From the NCBI RefSeq assembly GCF_016617715.1, contig NZ_CP067225.1, forward strand, positions 682,001 to 746,000: a stretch of 64,000 nt of DNA, given 5' to 3'. This document shows, one piece after another, positions 54,545-62,206 of this stretch (position 1 is the first letter of the stretch; each line of letters begins with the position of its first letter). The notes below the pieces were generated by a model. That model had not been told where the DNA came from, searched no databases, and saw only the letters and a list, made by a program, of their open reading frames with translations. This DNA comes from Paracoccus sp. MC1862 (lineage in GTDB: Bacteria > Pseudomonadota > Alphaproteobacteria > Rhodobacterales > Rhodobacteraceae). The position numbers and the translations under genes were made by a program.

Positions 54545-54889
54545 TCAGAAGGGCAGCTTCATGCCCGGCGGCAGGCCCATGTCACCCGCAAGCCGCTGGC
54601 CCTCGGACTGCGCCCGCGCTCCGGCCTTTTCCTGCGCGTCCCTGATCGCGGCGAGGATCAGGTCCTCGACCACCTGCTTTTCGGACGGCACGAAGATCGA
54701 AGGGTCGATCTCAAGCCCCTTCAGCTCGCCCTTGGCATTGGCAGTGACGCGGACAAGCCCCGCACCGGCCTCTCCGGTCACGGTCAGGGTTTCCAGCGTC
54801 TTCTGGAACTCCTCGACGCGGCCCTGCATGTCGCGGGCGGCGGCCATCATCTTGCCCAGATCGCCCATTCCTCCGAAGGGGTTCTTCAT
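54545..54889 (-). CDS. ybaB: YbaB/EbfC-family nucleoid-associated protein
   Basis: A 114-residue DNA-binding protein forming tweezer-like dimers. The start [22 protein letters not shown], the coil to about residue 35, and the core [21 protein letters not shown] match the family. Residues [13 protein letters not shown] form the usual flexible tail. It lies between dnaX (4 bases) and recR (1 base), where it is found in many bacteria. Confidence 0.95.
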   Translation of the reverse strand: MKNPFGGMGDLGKMMAAARDMQGRVEEFQKTLETLTVTGEAGAGLVRVTANAKGELKGLEIDPSIFVPSEKQVVEDLILAAIRDAQEKAGARAQSEGQRLAGDMGLPPGMKLPF

Positions 54890-54893
54890 CGTC

Positions 54894-56669
54894 TCACTCC
54901 TCGTCCTCGAAGGGATCCCATTCCTCGACCGCCGCGACCGCGCCTTGCGAGGTGCCGTGCAGGTCTTCCGTCTCGTCATCCACCAGTGGCGGCGTCTCGT
55001 CGCGGATCGCCTTGAAGCGGGCGCCCGGAGCGGCCGCGAAGATTGCGGCGATCACGGGGTTCTTCATTGCCTCGGCCTCGGCGGCGGCGCGGGCCGCAGC
55101 CTTCTGTTCGCTGACCGTGGGGCCGCCGCCCTGATCGACCACCGAGACCGCCCAGCGGGCGCCGCCGGTCCAGCCGCGCAGGCGTTCGCCCAAGCGTTGG
55201 GCGAGATCGCGCGGGGCATCTGGCGTCGGCTGGAACTCGATCCGGCCGGGGGCATAGCGGACAAGGCGGATGTGGTCTTCCACCTGCGTCAGCAGCACCA
55301 TGTCGCGCATTCGGCGGATCAGTTCGACCACCGAGGTGAAATCGGGATAGGTTGCCAGCGCATCCGCCGCCACCTGCGGCTCGGGCGCCAGCGCGATCGC
55401 ACCGCTGGCCGTCATGCGGGCAGGGGGCGCGGACATCTGGTGGCTGGGCGCGGCATGGGTCGGTGCGCGCTGCGCCTGCATCGCCGGACGCGCGAGTTCG
55501 CCCGCTGCCTGTCCCGCCTGCACGCGGCGGATCAGCGCCTCGGGGTCAGGCAGGTCAGCCACATGGGTCAGGCGGATGATCGCCATTTCCGCGGCCATCA
55601 TGGCGTTCGGCGCGGCGGAGACCTCCTCCAGCGCCTTCAGCAGCATCTGCCACAGGCGGGTCAGCGCGCGCATGGGGATGCGCTCGGCCATCTTGCGGCC
55701 TCGGGTGCGTTCGTCGGGGCCGACCGTGGGATCCTCGGCCGCGTCGGGCGTGATCTTCACGAGGCTGACCCAGTGGGTGATCTCGGCCAGGTCGCGCAAC
55801 ACTGCCAGCGGGTCGGCGCCCTCGGAATATTGCGATTGCAGCTCGGCCAGCGCCTCGGCCGCTGCGCCGCGCAGGATCATGTCGAAAAGGTCGAGCACCC
55901 GACCCCGGTCGGCCAGCCCCAGCATGGCACGGACCTGCGGAGCAGTGGTTTCCCCCGCGCCGTGGCTGATCGCCTGATCCAGCAGCGAGGTCGCGTCGCG
56001 GGCCGAACCTTCCGACGCGCGGGTGATCAGCGCCAGCGCGTCGTCGGTGATCTGCGCGCCCTCAGCTGTGGCGATCCGGCGCAGCAGGCCGATCATCACC
56101 TCGGGCTCGATCCGGCGCAGGTCGAAACGCTGGCAGCGCGACAGGACGGTGACGGGAACCTTTCGGATTTCTGTGGTCGCGAAGATGAACTTCACATGCG
56201 GCGGAGGTTCCTCCAGCGTCTTCAGCAGCGCGTTGAAGGCCGAGGTGCTGAGCATGTGCACCTCGTCGATGATGTAGATCTTGTAGCGTGCGGACGCTGC
56301 CCGATAGTGAACGGATTCAATGATCTCGCGGATGTCGTTCACGCCGGTTCTAGACGCGGCGTCCATTTCCAGCACGTCGACGTGGCGGCCCTCGGCAATG
56401 GCCGTGCAATGCTCGCAGACCCCGCAAGGGTTGGTCGTGGGGCCGCTGGTGCCGTCAGGGCCGATGCAGTTCATCCCCTTGGCGATGATCCGCGCCGTAG
56501 TCGTCTTCCCGGTCCCGCGGATGCCCGTCATGATGAAGGCCTGCGCGATGCGGTCTGCGGCGAATGCGTTCTGCAGCGTGCGGACCATGGCGTCCTGGCC
56601 GACCAGGTCGGCAAAGGTTTCCGGCCGGTATTTCCGGGCGAGCACCTGATAGGCGGGGGTGTCGGGCAT
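54894..56669 (-). CDS. dnaX: DNA polymerase III subunit gamma/tau
   Basis: The clamp-loader ATPase of the replisome, 591 residues. The AAA+ module has Walker A GIRGTGKTTTAR (about 49-60), the zinc-binding cysteines C68, C82, C85 and C88 (CGVCEHC), Walker B IYIIDEVHML and sensor SRC (LSRCQRFDLRR). Domain III follows (about 230-370). An Ala/Pro-rich linker leads to the C-terminal tau region ending WDPFEDEE. ATG 56669 (MPDTPAYQVLARKYRP) was chosen as the family start. It heads the dnaX-ybaB-recR operon. Confidence 0.96.
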   Translation of the reverse strand: MPDTPAYQVLARKYRPETFADLVGQDAMVRTLQNAFAADRIAQAFIMTGIRGTGKTTTARIIAKGMNCIGPDGTSGPTTNPCGVCEHCTAIAEGRHVDVLEMDAASRTGVNDIREIIESVHYRAASARYKIYIIDEVHMLSTSAFNALLKTLEEPPPHVKFIFATTEIRKVPVTVLSRCQRFDLRRIEPEVMIGLLRRIATAEGAQITDDALALITRASEGSARDATSLLDQAISHGAGETTAPQVRAMLGLADRGRVLDLFDMILRGAAAEALAELQSQYSEGADPLAVLRDLAEITHWVSLVKITPDAAEDPTVGPDERTRGRKMAERIPMRALTRLWQMLLKALEEVSAAPNAMMAAEMAIIRLTHVADLPDPEALIRRVQAGQAAGELARPAMQAQRAPTHAAPSHQMSAPPARMTASGAIALAPEPQVAADALATYPDFTSVVELIRRMRDMVLLTQVEDHIRLVRYAPGRIEFQPTPDAPRDLAQRLGERLRGWTGGARWAVSVVDQGGGPTVSEQKAAARAAAEAEAMKNPVIAAIFAAAPGARFKAIRDETPPLVDDETEDLHGTSQGAVAAVEEWDPFEDEE

Positions 56670-56727
56670 TCGGTCCTCGTCTGACCGGGGGAATGTAGGC
56701 GGCGAGGCGGGCGAGGGCAACGGTTGC

Positions 56728-56784
56728 AAGAACACCCGGCTTGCGGCCGGGCGTGCCTCCGGCGGGGATATTTGGGGCCGAAAG
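56728..56784 (-). repeat. dispersed palindromic repeat, copy D (inverted)
   Basis: Between dnaX and nudC the minus strand reads TTCGGCCCCAAATATCCCCGCC, then GGAGGCACGCCCGGCCGC paired with GCGGCCGGGCGTGCCTCC-like symmetry on the plus strand. The AAATATCC core is shared with the other copies, while the flanks differ. Confidence 0.45.
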
Positions 56785-56839
56785 ACATTGGCTTTACGGC
56801 GCTGCGGCGGCAGGGTGGCGCGGCAGAATGGGGGCAGGC

Positions 56840-57754
56840 ATGGATCTGGCATTTGCAGGCGGCGGGCTGGACCGCGCGGCGGATCGGCGGGGGTCCGGCG
56901 ACTGGCAGGAGGGCGCGCTGGTGCTGCCGGTCTGGCGCGGCAAGCTCTGCCTTGAAGGCGAGCGGCTGGTGCGGCTTCCCGCCGATCACCCGGCGCTGGA
57001 GGATGGCCTTCCCTCCGTCCTGCTGGGCTTCGATGGCGAGCAGGCGGTTGCGGCCCGAGACATCTCTGCCTGGCTGCCGCCCTCGTTGCCCGAGACGCAG
57101 ATGTTCTTCGACCCGACCGAGCAGGTCCATCCCGAGTTGCCGCAGGCCCGCTTTGTCGAACTGCGCGGCGTCATGTCCCGCCTGTCGCCGCTGGAGGCCG
57201 AGCTTGCCGCCACCGCCCGCGCGCTGACGGGCTGGCACGCGAGCCATCGTTTCTGCGCAGCCTGCGGCCAGCCGAGCGAGCCGCGCCAGTCCGGCTGGCA
57301 GCGCATCTGCCCGGCCTGTTCCACCGCCCATTTCCCCCGCACCGATCCGCTCGTCATCATGCTTGTGGTGCGAGGGGACCGTGCGCTGATCGGCCGCTCG
57401 CCCGGCTGGCCCGAGGGGATGTATTCCTGCCTTGCCGGCTTCATCGAGCCGGGCGAGACGGTCGAGGCCGCCGTTCGCCGCGAGGTCTTCGAGGAAACCC
57501 GCGTCCGCGTCGGCTCTGTCCGCTATGCCACCAGCCAGCCCTGGCCTTTTCCCTCCTCGCTGATGCTGGGGATGGTCGGAGAGGCCGAGAGCGACGAGAT
57601 CACCCTTGACCCGGTCGAGCTTGAGGATGCCCGCTGGGTTTCCCGGGACGAGATGGCCTCGGTCATGGCCGGCACCCATGCGGTGCTGAAGGCGCCACGG
57701 GCGGGGGCGATCGCGGGCTGGCTGATCAGCCAGTGGGTGGCGGGCAGGTTGTAG
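56840..57754 (+). CDS. nudC: NAD(+)/NADH pyrophosphatase NudC
   Basis: NudC hydrolyses NAD(H) and removes NAD caps from RNA. The 304-residue protein has a four-cysteine zinc finger (CAACGQ...CPACSTAHFPRTDP near 136-160) and the Nudix box from GFIEPGETVEAAV to REVFEETRV, starting near residue 197. It also has the NADH-family signature SQPWPFPSSLMLG after the box. The Nudix box has Arg in place of the usual Gly after EET. ATG 56840 is preferred as upstream sequence is repeat D. A perfect 14-base palindrome follows the stop. Confidence 0.92.
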   Translation: MDLAFAGGGLDRAADRRGSGDWQEGALVLPVWRGKLCLEGERLVRLPADHPALEDGLPSVLLGFDGEQAVAARDISAWLPPSLPETQMFFDPTEQVHPELPQARFVELRGVMSRLSPLEAELAATARALTGWHASHRFCAACGQPSEPRQSGWQRICPACSTAHFPRTDPLVIMLVVRGDRALIGRSPGWPEGMYSCLAGFIEPGETVEAAVRREVFEETRVRVGSVRYATSQPWPFPSSLMLGMVGEAESDEITLDPVELEDARWVSRDEMASVMAGTHAVLKAPRAGAIAGWLISQWVAGRL

Positions 57755-57873
57755 CCTGCCCCGGGGCAGTTCCGGCATCTGCATGGCATTTGAACCATTC
57801 CGCGGATGCCCGGATACCCGTTCTTAAGCAGGCTCGCGCTATCTCCGATCACGGATGTGAAAGGGGAAAATCC

Positions 57874-58254
57874 ATGTATTCCAGACTTGTTATTCTCGGG
57901 CTGGTCGCCCTGACCGCGGGTTGCGCCACGATCACGCGGGGCACCAACGATGCGCTTGTCGTGAACTCGACGCCGGGCGCGGCGCAGGTGAAGATGAGCG
58001 ACGGGCAAACCTGCGATGCCACGCCCTGCACCTTCAAGGTGCCGCGCAAGTCGGAACTGAATTTGCTGGTGCAGAAGGAACGTTGCCAGCCGCAGCAGAT
58101 CCGGGTGACGAACCGCGTCGCCGGTGGCGGCGGGGCGGCGATGGCGGGCAACGTCTTCGTCGGCGGGCTGATCGGCGTGGCCGTGGATTCGAGCAGCGGG
58201 GCCATGCTGGACCTGGTCCCGAATCCGGTGAACGTGTCGCTGGATTGCCGCTGA
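57874..58254 (+). CDS. lipoprotein, PEGA-domain-like
   Basis: A 126-residue lipoprotein precursor with lipobox LTAGC (cysteine near residue 17) after a hydrophobic start. The mature part is VVNSTPGAAQVKMSDGQTC, ATPCTFKVPRKSELNLLVQK and a glycine-rich segment (AGGGGAAMAGNVFVGGLIG) that could pack in the membrane. NSTPGAAQV is like PEGA domains and E. coli YceK/YidQ-type lipoproteins. AAAGGGG lies before ATG 57874. Function unknown. Confidence 0.78.
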   Translation: MYSRLVILGLVALTAGCATITRGTNDALVVNSTPGAAQVKMSDGQTCDATPCTFKVPRKSELNLLVQKERCQPQQIRVTNRVAGGGGAAMAGNVFVGGLIGVAVDSSSGAMLDLVPNPVNVSLDCR

Positions 58255-58441
58255 GCCGGCAGGCGCGCGGCTGTTGAACGGTCCGCATGGCATGGCTTTT
58301 CCACGCATCTGCGCCGGGTCTCGCATCCGGCTGTGGATCGTGGGATCGCCTGTCGCCACCGAGGCGCCGATCCGAGGATGGATTGGCGCTGCGCGGTGAA
58401 AGCGGTAAGGCAATCGCCGAACCGCTACCCCCGAGGAATCA

Positions 58442-59737
58442 ATGTCCTATTTTCCGACCTGGCGCCCCGCCGCGGGCCCCGTGGTGATGCCGGACGAGCG
58501 CCTGCCTGCGGCGGCCTCGTTCACCATGGGCCTCCAGCATCTCTTGGCGATGTCCGGCTCGACCATCGTGGCGCCGATCCTGATGGGCTTCGACCCGAAT
58601 GTGGCGGTGTTCTTCTCGGGGGTAGGGACGCTTCTGTTCTTCCTCATCACCGGCGGGCGGGTGCCGAGCTATCTGGGGTCCTCCTTCGCCTTCATCGCCG
58701 TGGTGCTGGCAGTGATGGGGCAGGAGGGCGCGACCATCGGGCACGCGCTGGGGGGCATTGTTGCCTGCGGCGCCCTTTACGCGCTGATTGGTCTGATCGT
58801 GATGATGGTCGGCTCGGGCTGGGTCGAGCGGCTGATGCCGCCGGTCGTGACCGGGACCATCGGGGTGGCGATCGGGCTGAACCTTGCGCCGGTCGCGGTG
58901 CAGCAGCTCAACGCCTTCGGCAATCCCACGGCGGCGCATACGACCATCGCGCTGCTGACGGTGCTGTGCATGGCCATGATCTCGTGCCATGGGCCGCAGG
59001 CCTCGCGACGGATCTCGGTGCTGCTGGCGCTGGTGTTCGGCTATGTGCTGGTGCTGGTGCTGGGGAACGGTCTCGGCATCGTGCCGGGGATCGACTTCGG
59101 CAAGGTCGCGGGCGCGGCGTGGTTCGGCCTGCCGGCCTTCCAGCGGCCCGAGTTCCACTGGTCCGCCATCACCCTGATCGCACCTGTGGCGATCATCCTC
59201 GTGGCCGAGAACCTGGGCCATATCAAGGCGCTGGGCGCGATCACCGGGCAGAACATGGACCGCTATATCGGGCGCGGCTTCTTCGCGGACGGGCTGGCGA
59301 CGGTGGTCGCGGGATCGGGCGGGGGAACGGGCGTCACCACCTATGCCGAGAACATCGGCGTCATGGCGATGACCAAGGTCTATTCGACGCTGGTCTTCGT
59401 GATCGCCGCCGTGGTCGCCATCTGCCTGGGGCTGTCGCCCAAGTTCGGTGCCATCCTGCAGACGATTCCCGCGCCGGTGCTGGCGGGACTGTCGGTGTCG
59501 GTCTTCGGGCTGATCGCCTCGGCCATGGTGCGGATCTGGGTCGAGAACAAGGTGGATTTCGCCGACCCGCGCAACCTGTTCACTGTAGGCGTAGCGCTGA
59601 TTCTCGGCGCCGGCGACTTCACGCTGAACATCGGAGACTTCGCGCTGGGCGGAATCGGCACCTCGACGCTTGCGGCACTGGTGCTTTACCAGATCCTCGG
59701 GATCGGGCGTCAGCAGGTCGAGGCAAGGGAAAGGTGA
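58442..59737 (+). CDS. uraA: uracil/xanthine permease (NCS2 family)
   Basis: A 431-residue inner-membrane nucleobase:proton symporter with about 14 hydrophobic segments. Family motifs: GLQHLLAMSGSTIVAPILMG at the start, PSYLGSSFAFIA, the nucleobase-site region VAENLGHIKALGAITGQNMD, and GSGGGTGVTTYAENIGVMAMTKVYS (in pieces). The acidic VAEN and TYAEN residues fit UraA-type uracil transporters. Upp at 11.5 kb would use the product. The stop codon overlaps the end of the SRP RNA gene on the other strand. Confidence 0.9.
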   Translation: MSYFPTWRPAAGPVVMPDERLPAAASFTMGLQHLLAMSGSTIVAPILMGFDPNVAVFFSGVGTLLFFLITGGRVPSYLGSSFAFIAVVLAVMGQEGATIGHALGGIVACGALYALIGLIVMMVGSGWVERLMPPVVTGTIGVAIGLNLAPVAVQQLNAFGNPTAAHTTIALLTVLCMAMISCHGPQASRRISVLLALVFGYVLVLVLGNGLGIVPGIDFGKVAGAAWFGLPAFQRPEFHWSAITLIAPVAIILVAENLGHIKALGAITGQNMDRYIGRGFFADGLATVVAGSGGGTGVTTYAENIGVMAMTKVYSTLVFVIAAVVAICLGLSPKFGAILQTIPAPVLAGLSVSVFGLIASAMVRIWVENKVDFADPRNLFTVGVALILGAGDFTLNIGDFALGGIGTSTLAALVLYQILGIGRQQVEARER

Positions 59738-59829
59738 GAGGTTGGACAACGACCCAAGCGGGGCTCGTTACGGCTGCTTCCTTCCGGACCTGACCGGGTT
59801 GGCGAGGCGCTCGCCCGCGCCAACCTCTC
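59736..59829 (-). ncRNA. ffs: signal recognition particle RNA (4.5S-type)
   Basis: Read on the minus strand, the apical part CAGGTCCGGAAGGAAGCAGC is the conserved SRP RNA domain IV that binds Ffh. The ends GAGAGGTTGG and CCAACCTCTC (59829-59820 and 59745-59736) pair perfectly to close the hairpin. Length about 94 nt is normal for proteobacteria. The 3' end overlaps the last two bases of the convergent uraA stop codon. Confidence 0.95.
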
Positions 59830-59963
59830 GGCCCGACAGATAGGACGGGACAAGGCGCGTTGCAAGCCCGCTTCATCCCAAGACAACCTGCGCGTGTTAA
59901 CTTGTAAGCATGCACGTCCAAGTTTATGAGGCTGGTGATTTTCAAGGATCTGGTGGCCGCTCG

Positions 59964-60422
59964 ATGAAATTTTCACTGCGTCAGGATACCGGATTGCCAG
60001 CGGTCCAGCTTTTCGACGCAATCAGCGACTTCCCCCGGATGGAGCGGATGCTGGTGCGGCGCGGCACGAGCATCCGGCGGGTCGATCCGGCGCAGGAACC
60101 AGGCGCGGGCATGGCCTGGGACCTGGCCTTCGATCATCGCGGCAAGCGCCGCGAGCTGCGGCTGGACGTCACCCGGTTCGACCGTCCAGAAAAGATCGCG
60201 ATGGCGGGAGGAAGCGATTCTCTGGACATCGGCATCGAGATGACCGTGGTCGCGCTGACGCGCGCCAAGTCGAGGGTGATCTTTGAGCTGAAGGTGAAGC
60301 CCCGCAACATGCGCGCGCGGCTGATGCTGCAGACGGCCAAGCTTGGCAAGGCCCAGCTTGACCGCAGGTTCGCCGACAAGGTGGGCAAGTTCCTGTTCGA
60401 CCTGACGGAACGGCGGCGCTGA
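59964..60422 (+). CDS. SRPBCC (START-like) family protein
   Basis: A 152-residue protein with the helix-grip pattern: LRQDTGLPAVQLFDAISDFPRMERML, then strands through RVDPAQEPGAGMAWDLAF and a long C-terminal helix (RARLMLQTAKLGKAQLDRRFADKVGKFL in pieces). This resembles polyketide-cyclase/SRPBCC proteins with a hydrophobic pocket. Ligand unknown. ATG 59964 is chosen over an upstream in-frame ATG at 59910 because it begins the domain. It is convergent with pheA, 9 bases apart. Confidence 0.75.
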   Translation: MKFSLRQDTGLPAVQLFDAISDFPRMERMLVRRGTSIRRVDPAQEPGAGMAWDLAFDHRGKRRELRLDVTRFDRPEKIAMAGGSDSLDIGIEMTVVALTRAKSRVIFELKVKPRNMRARLMLQTAKLGKAQLDRRFADKVGKFLFDLTERRR

Positions 60423-60431
60423 GCCCTGTCG

Positions 60432-61337
60432 TCAGCGGCGGGCGGACTGCTCGGCGCGCAGCGGGTCAGCGGGATAGACGCCGAGGATGGTCAGGGCCGA
60501 GGTGAAATAGCGCAGCTCGTCCAGCGCCCGCATCACTGCGGGGTCATCGGGGTGGCCCTCGATGTCGGCATAGAACTGCGTTGCGGTGAAGACGCCGTCC
60601 ACCATGTAGCTTTCCAGCTTGGTCATGTTGACGCCGTTCGTGGCAAATCCGCCCATCGCCTTGTAAAGCGCGGCCGGAATGTTGCGGACGCGGAAGACAA
60701 AGCTGGTCAGCATCGAGGCGTCCCCCGCGCGGTTCAGGCGGCGGGAGTGATCCGGCTCGCGCGCCATGATCAGGAAGCGGGTGGTGTTGTTCTGGCGGTC
60801 CTCGATCCGGTCGGCCAGGCGGTGCAGCCCGTAGATCTCGCCGGCAAGCGGACTTGCCAGCGCCGCGCGGCGCTTGTCGCCGGCCTGCGCGACCATCAAG
60901 GCGCTGCCGGCCGTATCGGCGCCGGTGACGGTGCTGATGCCGTGCTGGCGCAGGAAGTTGCGGCACTGGCCCAGCAGGACCGTGTGGCTCATCGCCTCGG
61001 TGATGTCCTCCATCCGGGCGCCGGGAACGCCCAGCAAGCTGATGTGGACGCGCACGAAGGTCTCGTCGATGATATGCAGGCCGGATTCGGGCAGCAGGTG
61101 ATGGATGTCGGCGACCCGGCCGTAGGTCGAGTTCTCGACCGGCAGCATCGCGAGGTCGGCCACGCCTGACCGGCAGGCTTCCACCGTATCCTCGAACGTG
61201 GCGCAGGGCAGCGCCTCCATATCCGGGCGGGCCTGGCGGCAGGCCTCGTGGCCATAGGCGCCCGGCTCGCCCTGGAACGCGATCCGACCGGTGAGGGTGC
61301 CGGCGGGCGACGCGGGGTCGGTGGGGGGCTGGGGCAT
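60432..61337 (-). CDS. pheA: prephenate dehydratase
   Basis: The enzyme makes phenylpyruvate from prephenate in phenylalanine synthesis, downstream of AroA in the same pathway. The 301-residue protein has the catalytic domain (AFQGEPGAYGHEAC at the start, MLPVENSTYGRVADIHHLL, RQNNTTRFL carrying the Thr-Arg motif) and a C-terminal ACT domain (TSFVFRVRNIPAALYKAMGGF, and KLESYM with the E-S-pheno segment) for feedback by phenylalanine. There is no chorismate mutase domain. It is divergent from cycM, 157 bases apart. Confidence 0.95.
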   Translation of the reverse strand: MPQPPTDPASPAGTLTGRIAFQGEPGAYGHEACRQARPDMEALPCATFEDTVEACRSGVADLAMLPVENSTYGRVADIHHLLPESGLHIIDETFVRVHISLLGVPGARMEDITEAMSHTVLLGQCRNFLRQHGISTVTGADTAGSALMVAQAGDKRRAALASPLAGEIYGLHRLADRIEDRQNNTTRFLIMAREPDHSRRLNRAGDASMLTSFVFRVRNIPAALYKAMGGFATNGVNMTKLESYMVDGVFTATQFYADIEGHPDDPAVMRALDELRYFTSALTILGVYPADPLRAEQSARR

Positions 61338-61494
61338 CTGGAACCTGTCGCAAGGGGCCAAGGGCAGTCGGTGCGGGGCTGGCGTCACACCTGCCCTGCA
61401 ATCGTCCGGCGGGGCCGAACTATACCTTGAACCGGCAAAGTGAAAGCGGATAGATAGCGGCCAGACAAAAGCCGCGACCGCAAGGAAAGACGCC

Positions 61495-62028
61495 ATGTTC
61501 AACACGATGACGGTGACCAAGACAGCCGCTGCGCTGATCGGCTCGCTGCTGTTCCTGATGCTTGCATCCTGGTTCGCGTCGTCGCTGTATCACGTCGGCT
61601 ACACCGGCCATGTCGCCGAGGGCGAGGAAATCCCGCAGGCCTACCGCATCCCGGTCGAGGACAGCAGCGGCGGCGGCGAGGAAGAGGTCGTCGAGGAAGG
61701 CCCCGACCTGGCCACGCTGCTGGCTTCGGCCGATCCCGCGCTGGGCGAACGTGCCTTCGGCAAGTGCCGGTCCTGCCACAAGCTGGACGGCACCGATGGC
61801 GTCGGGCCGCACCTGAACGGCGTCGTCGGCCGCGACAAGGCCGCGGTCGATGGCTTCAACTACTCCACCGCCGCGCTTGAGCAGGAAGGCGCGTGGGAAC
61901 CCGAGAACATCGACGCCTTTGTCACCAACCCGCGCGAATACATGCCCGGCACCAAGATGGCCTTCGCCGGCATCAAGAACGCGGAAGAGCGTGCGAACCT
62001 GATCGCCTATCTGCAGACCACCAACTGA
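61495..62028 (+). CDS. cycM: membrane-anchored cytochrome c552
   Basis: A 177-residue class I cytochrome c tethered by an uncleaved N-terminal helix (about 10-32). An acidic linker (about 45-70) leads to the haem domain with CRSCH (91-95) and the axial ligand Met155 in [13 protein letters not shown]. From memory the whole follows Paracoccus denitrificans CycM closely, including MFNTMTVTK at the start. That protein carries electrons from the bc1 complex to the aa3 oxidase. A strong terminator follows. Confidence 0.95.
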   Translation: MFNTMTVTKTAAALIGSLLFLMLASWFASSLYHVGYTGHVAEGEEIPQAYRIPVEDSSGGGEEEVVEEGPDLATLLASADPALGERAFGKCRSCHKLDGTDGVGPHLNGVVGRDKAAVDGFNYSTAALEQEGAWEPENIDAFVTNPREYMPGTKMAFAGIKNAEERANLIAYLQTTN

Positions 62029-62053
62029 TCCGTCGTTTCGGGGGAAGATTGTG

Positions 62054-62080
62054 GGCGCGGGGGAAACCCCGCGCCTTTTT
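62054..62080 (+). terminator. rho-independent terminator of cycM
   Basis: GGCGCGGGG (62054-62062) pairs with CCCCGCGCC (62067-62075) around GAAA, followed by TTTTT. It lies 26 bases after the cycM stop. Confidence 0.9.
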
Positions 62081-62206
62081 CCATTCCGTCGGGGCGAGCC
62101 GGCGTCACAATGGCGACAGGCCGCTTGCGGGTGCCGCGCTGCGTGCCTTAGCGTCCGAACGATCCCTGGCCGGTTTGCCGGAAAGGGCAGGCAAAGGGAG
62201 AAGCGC

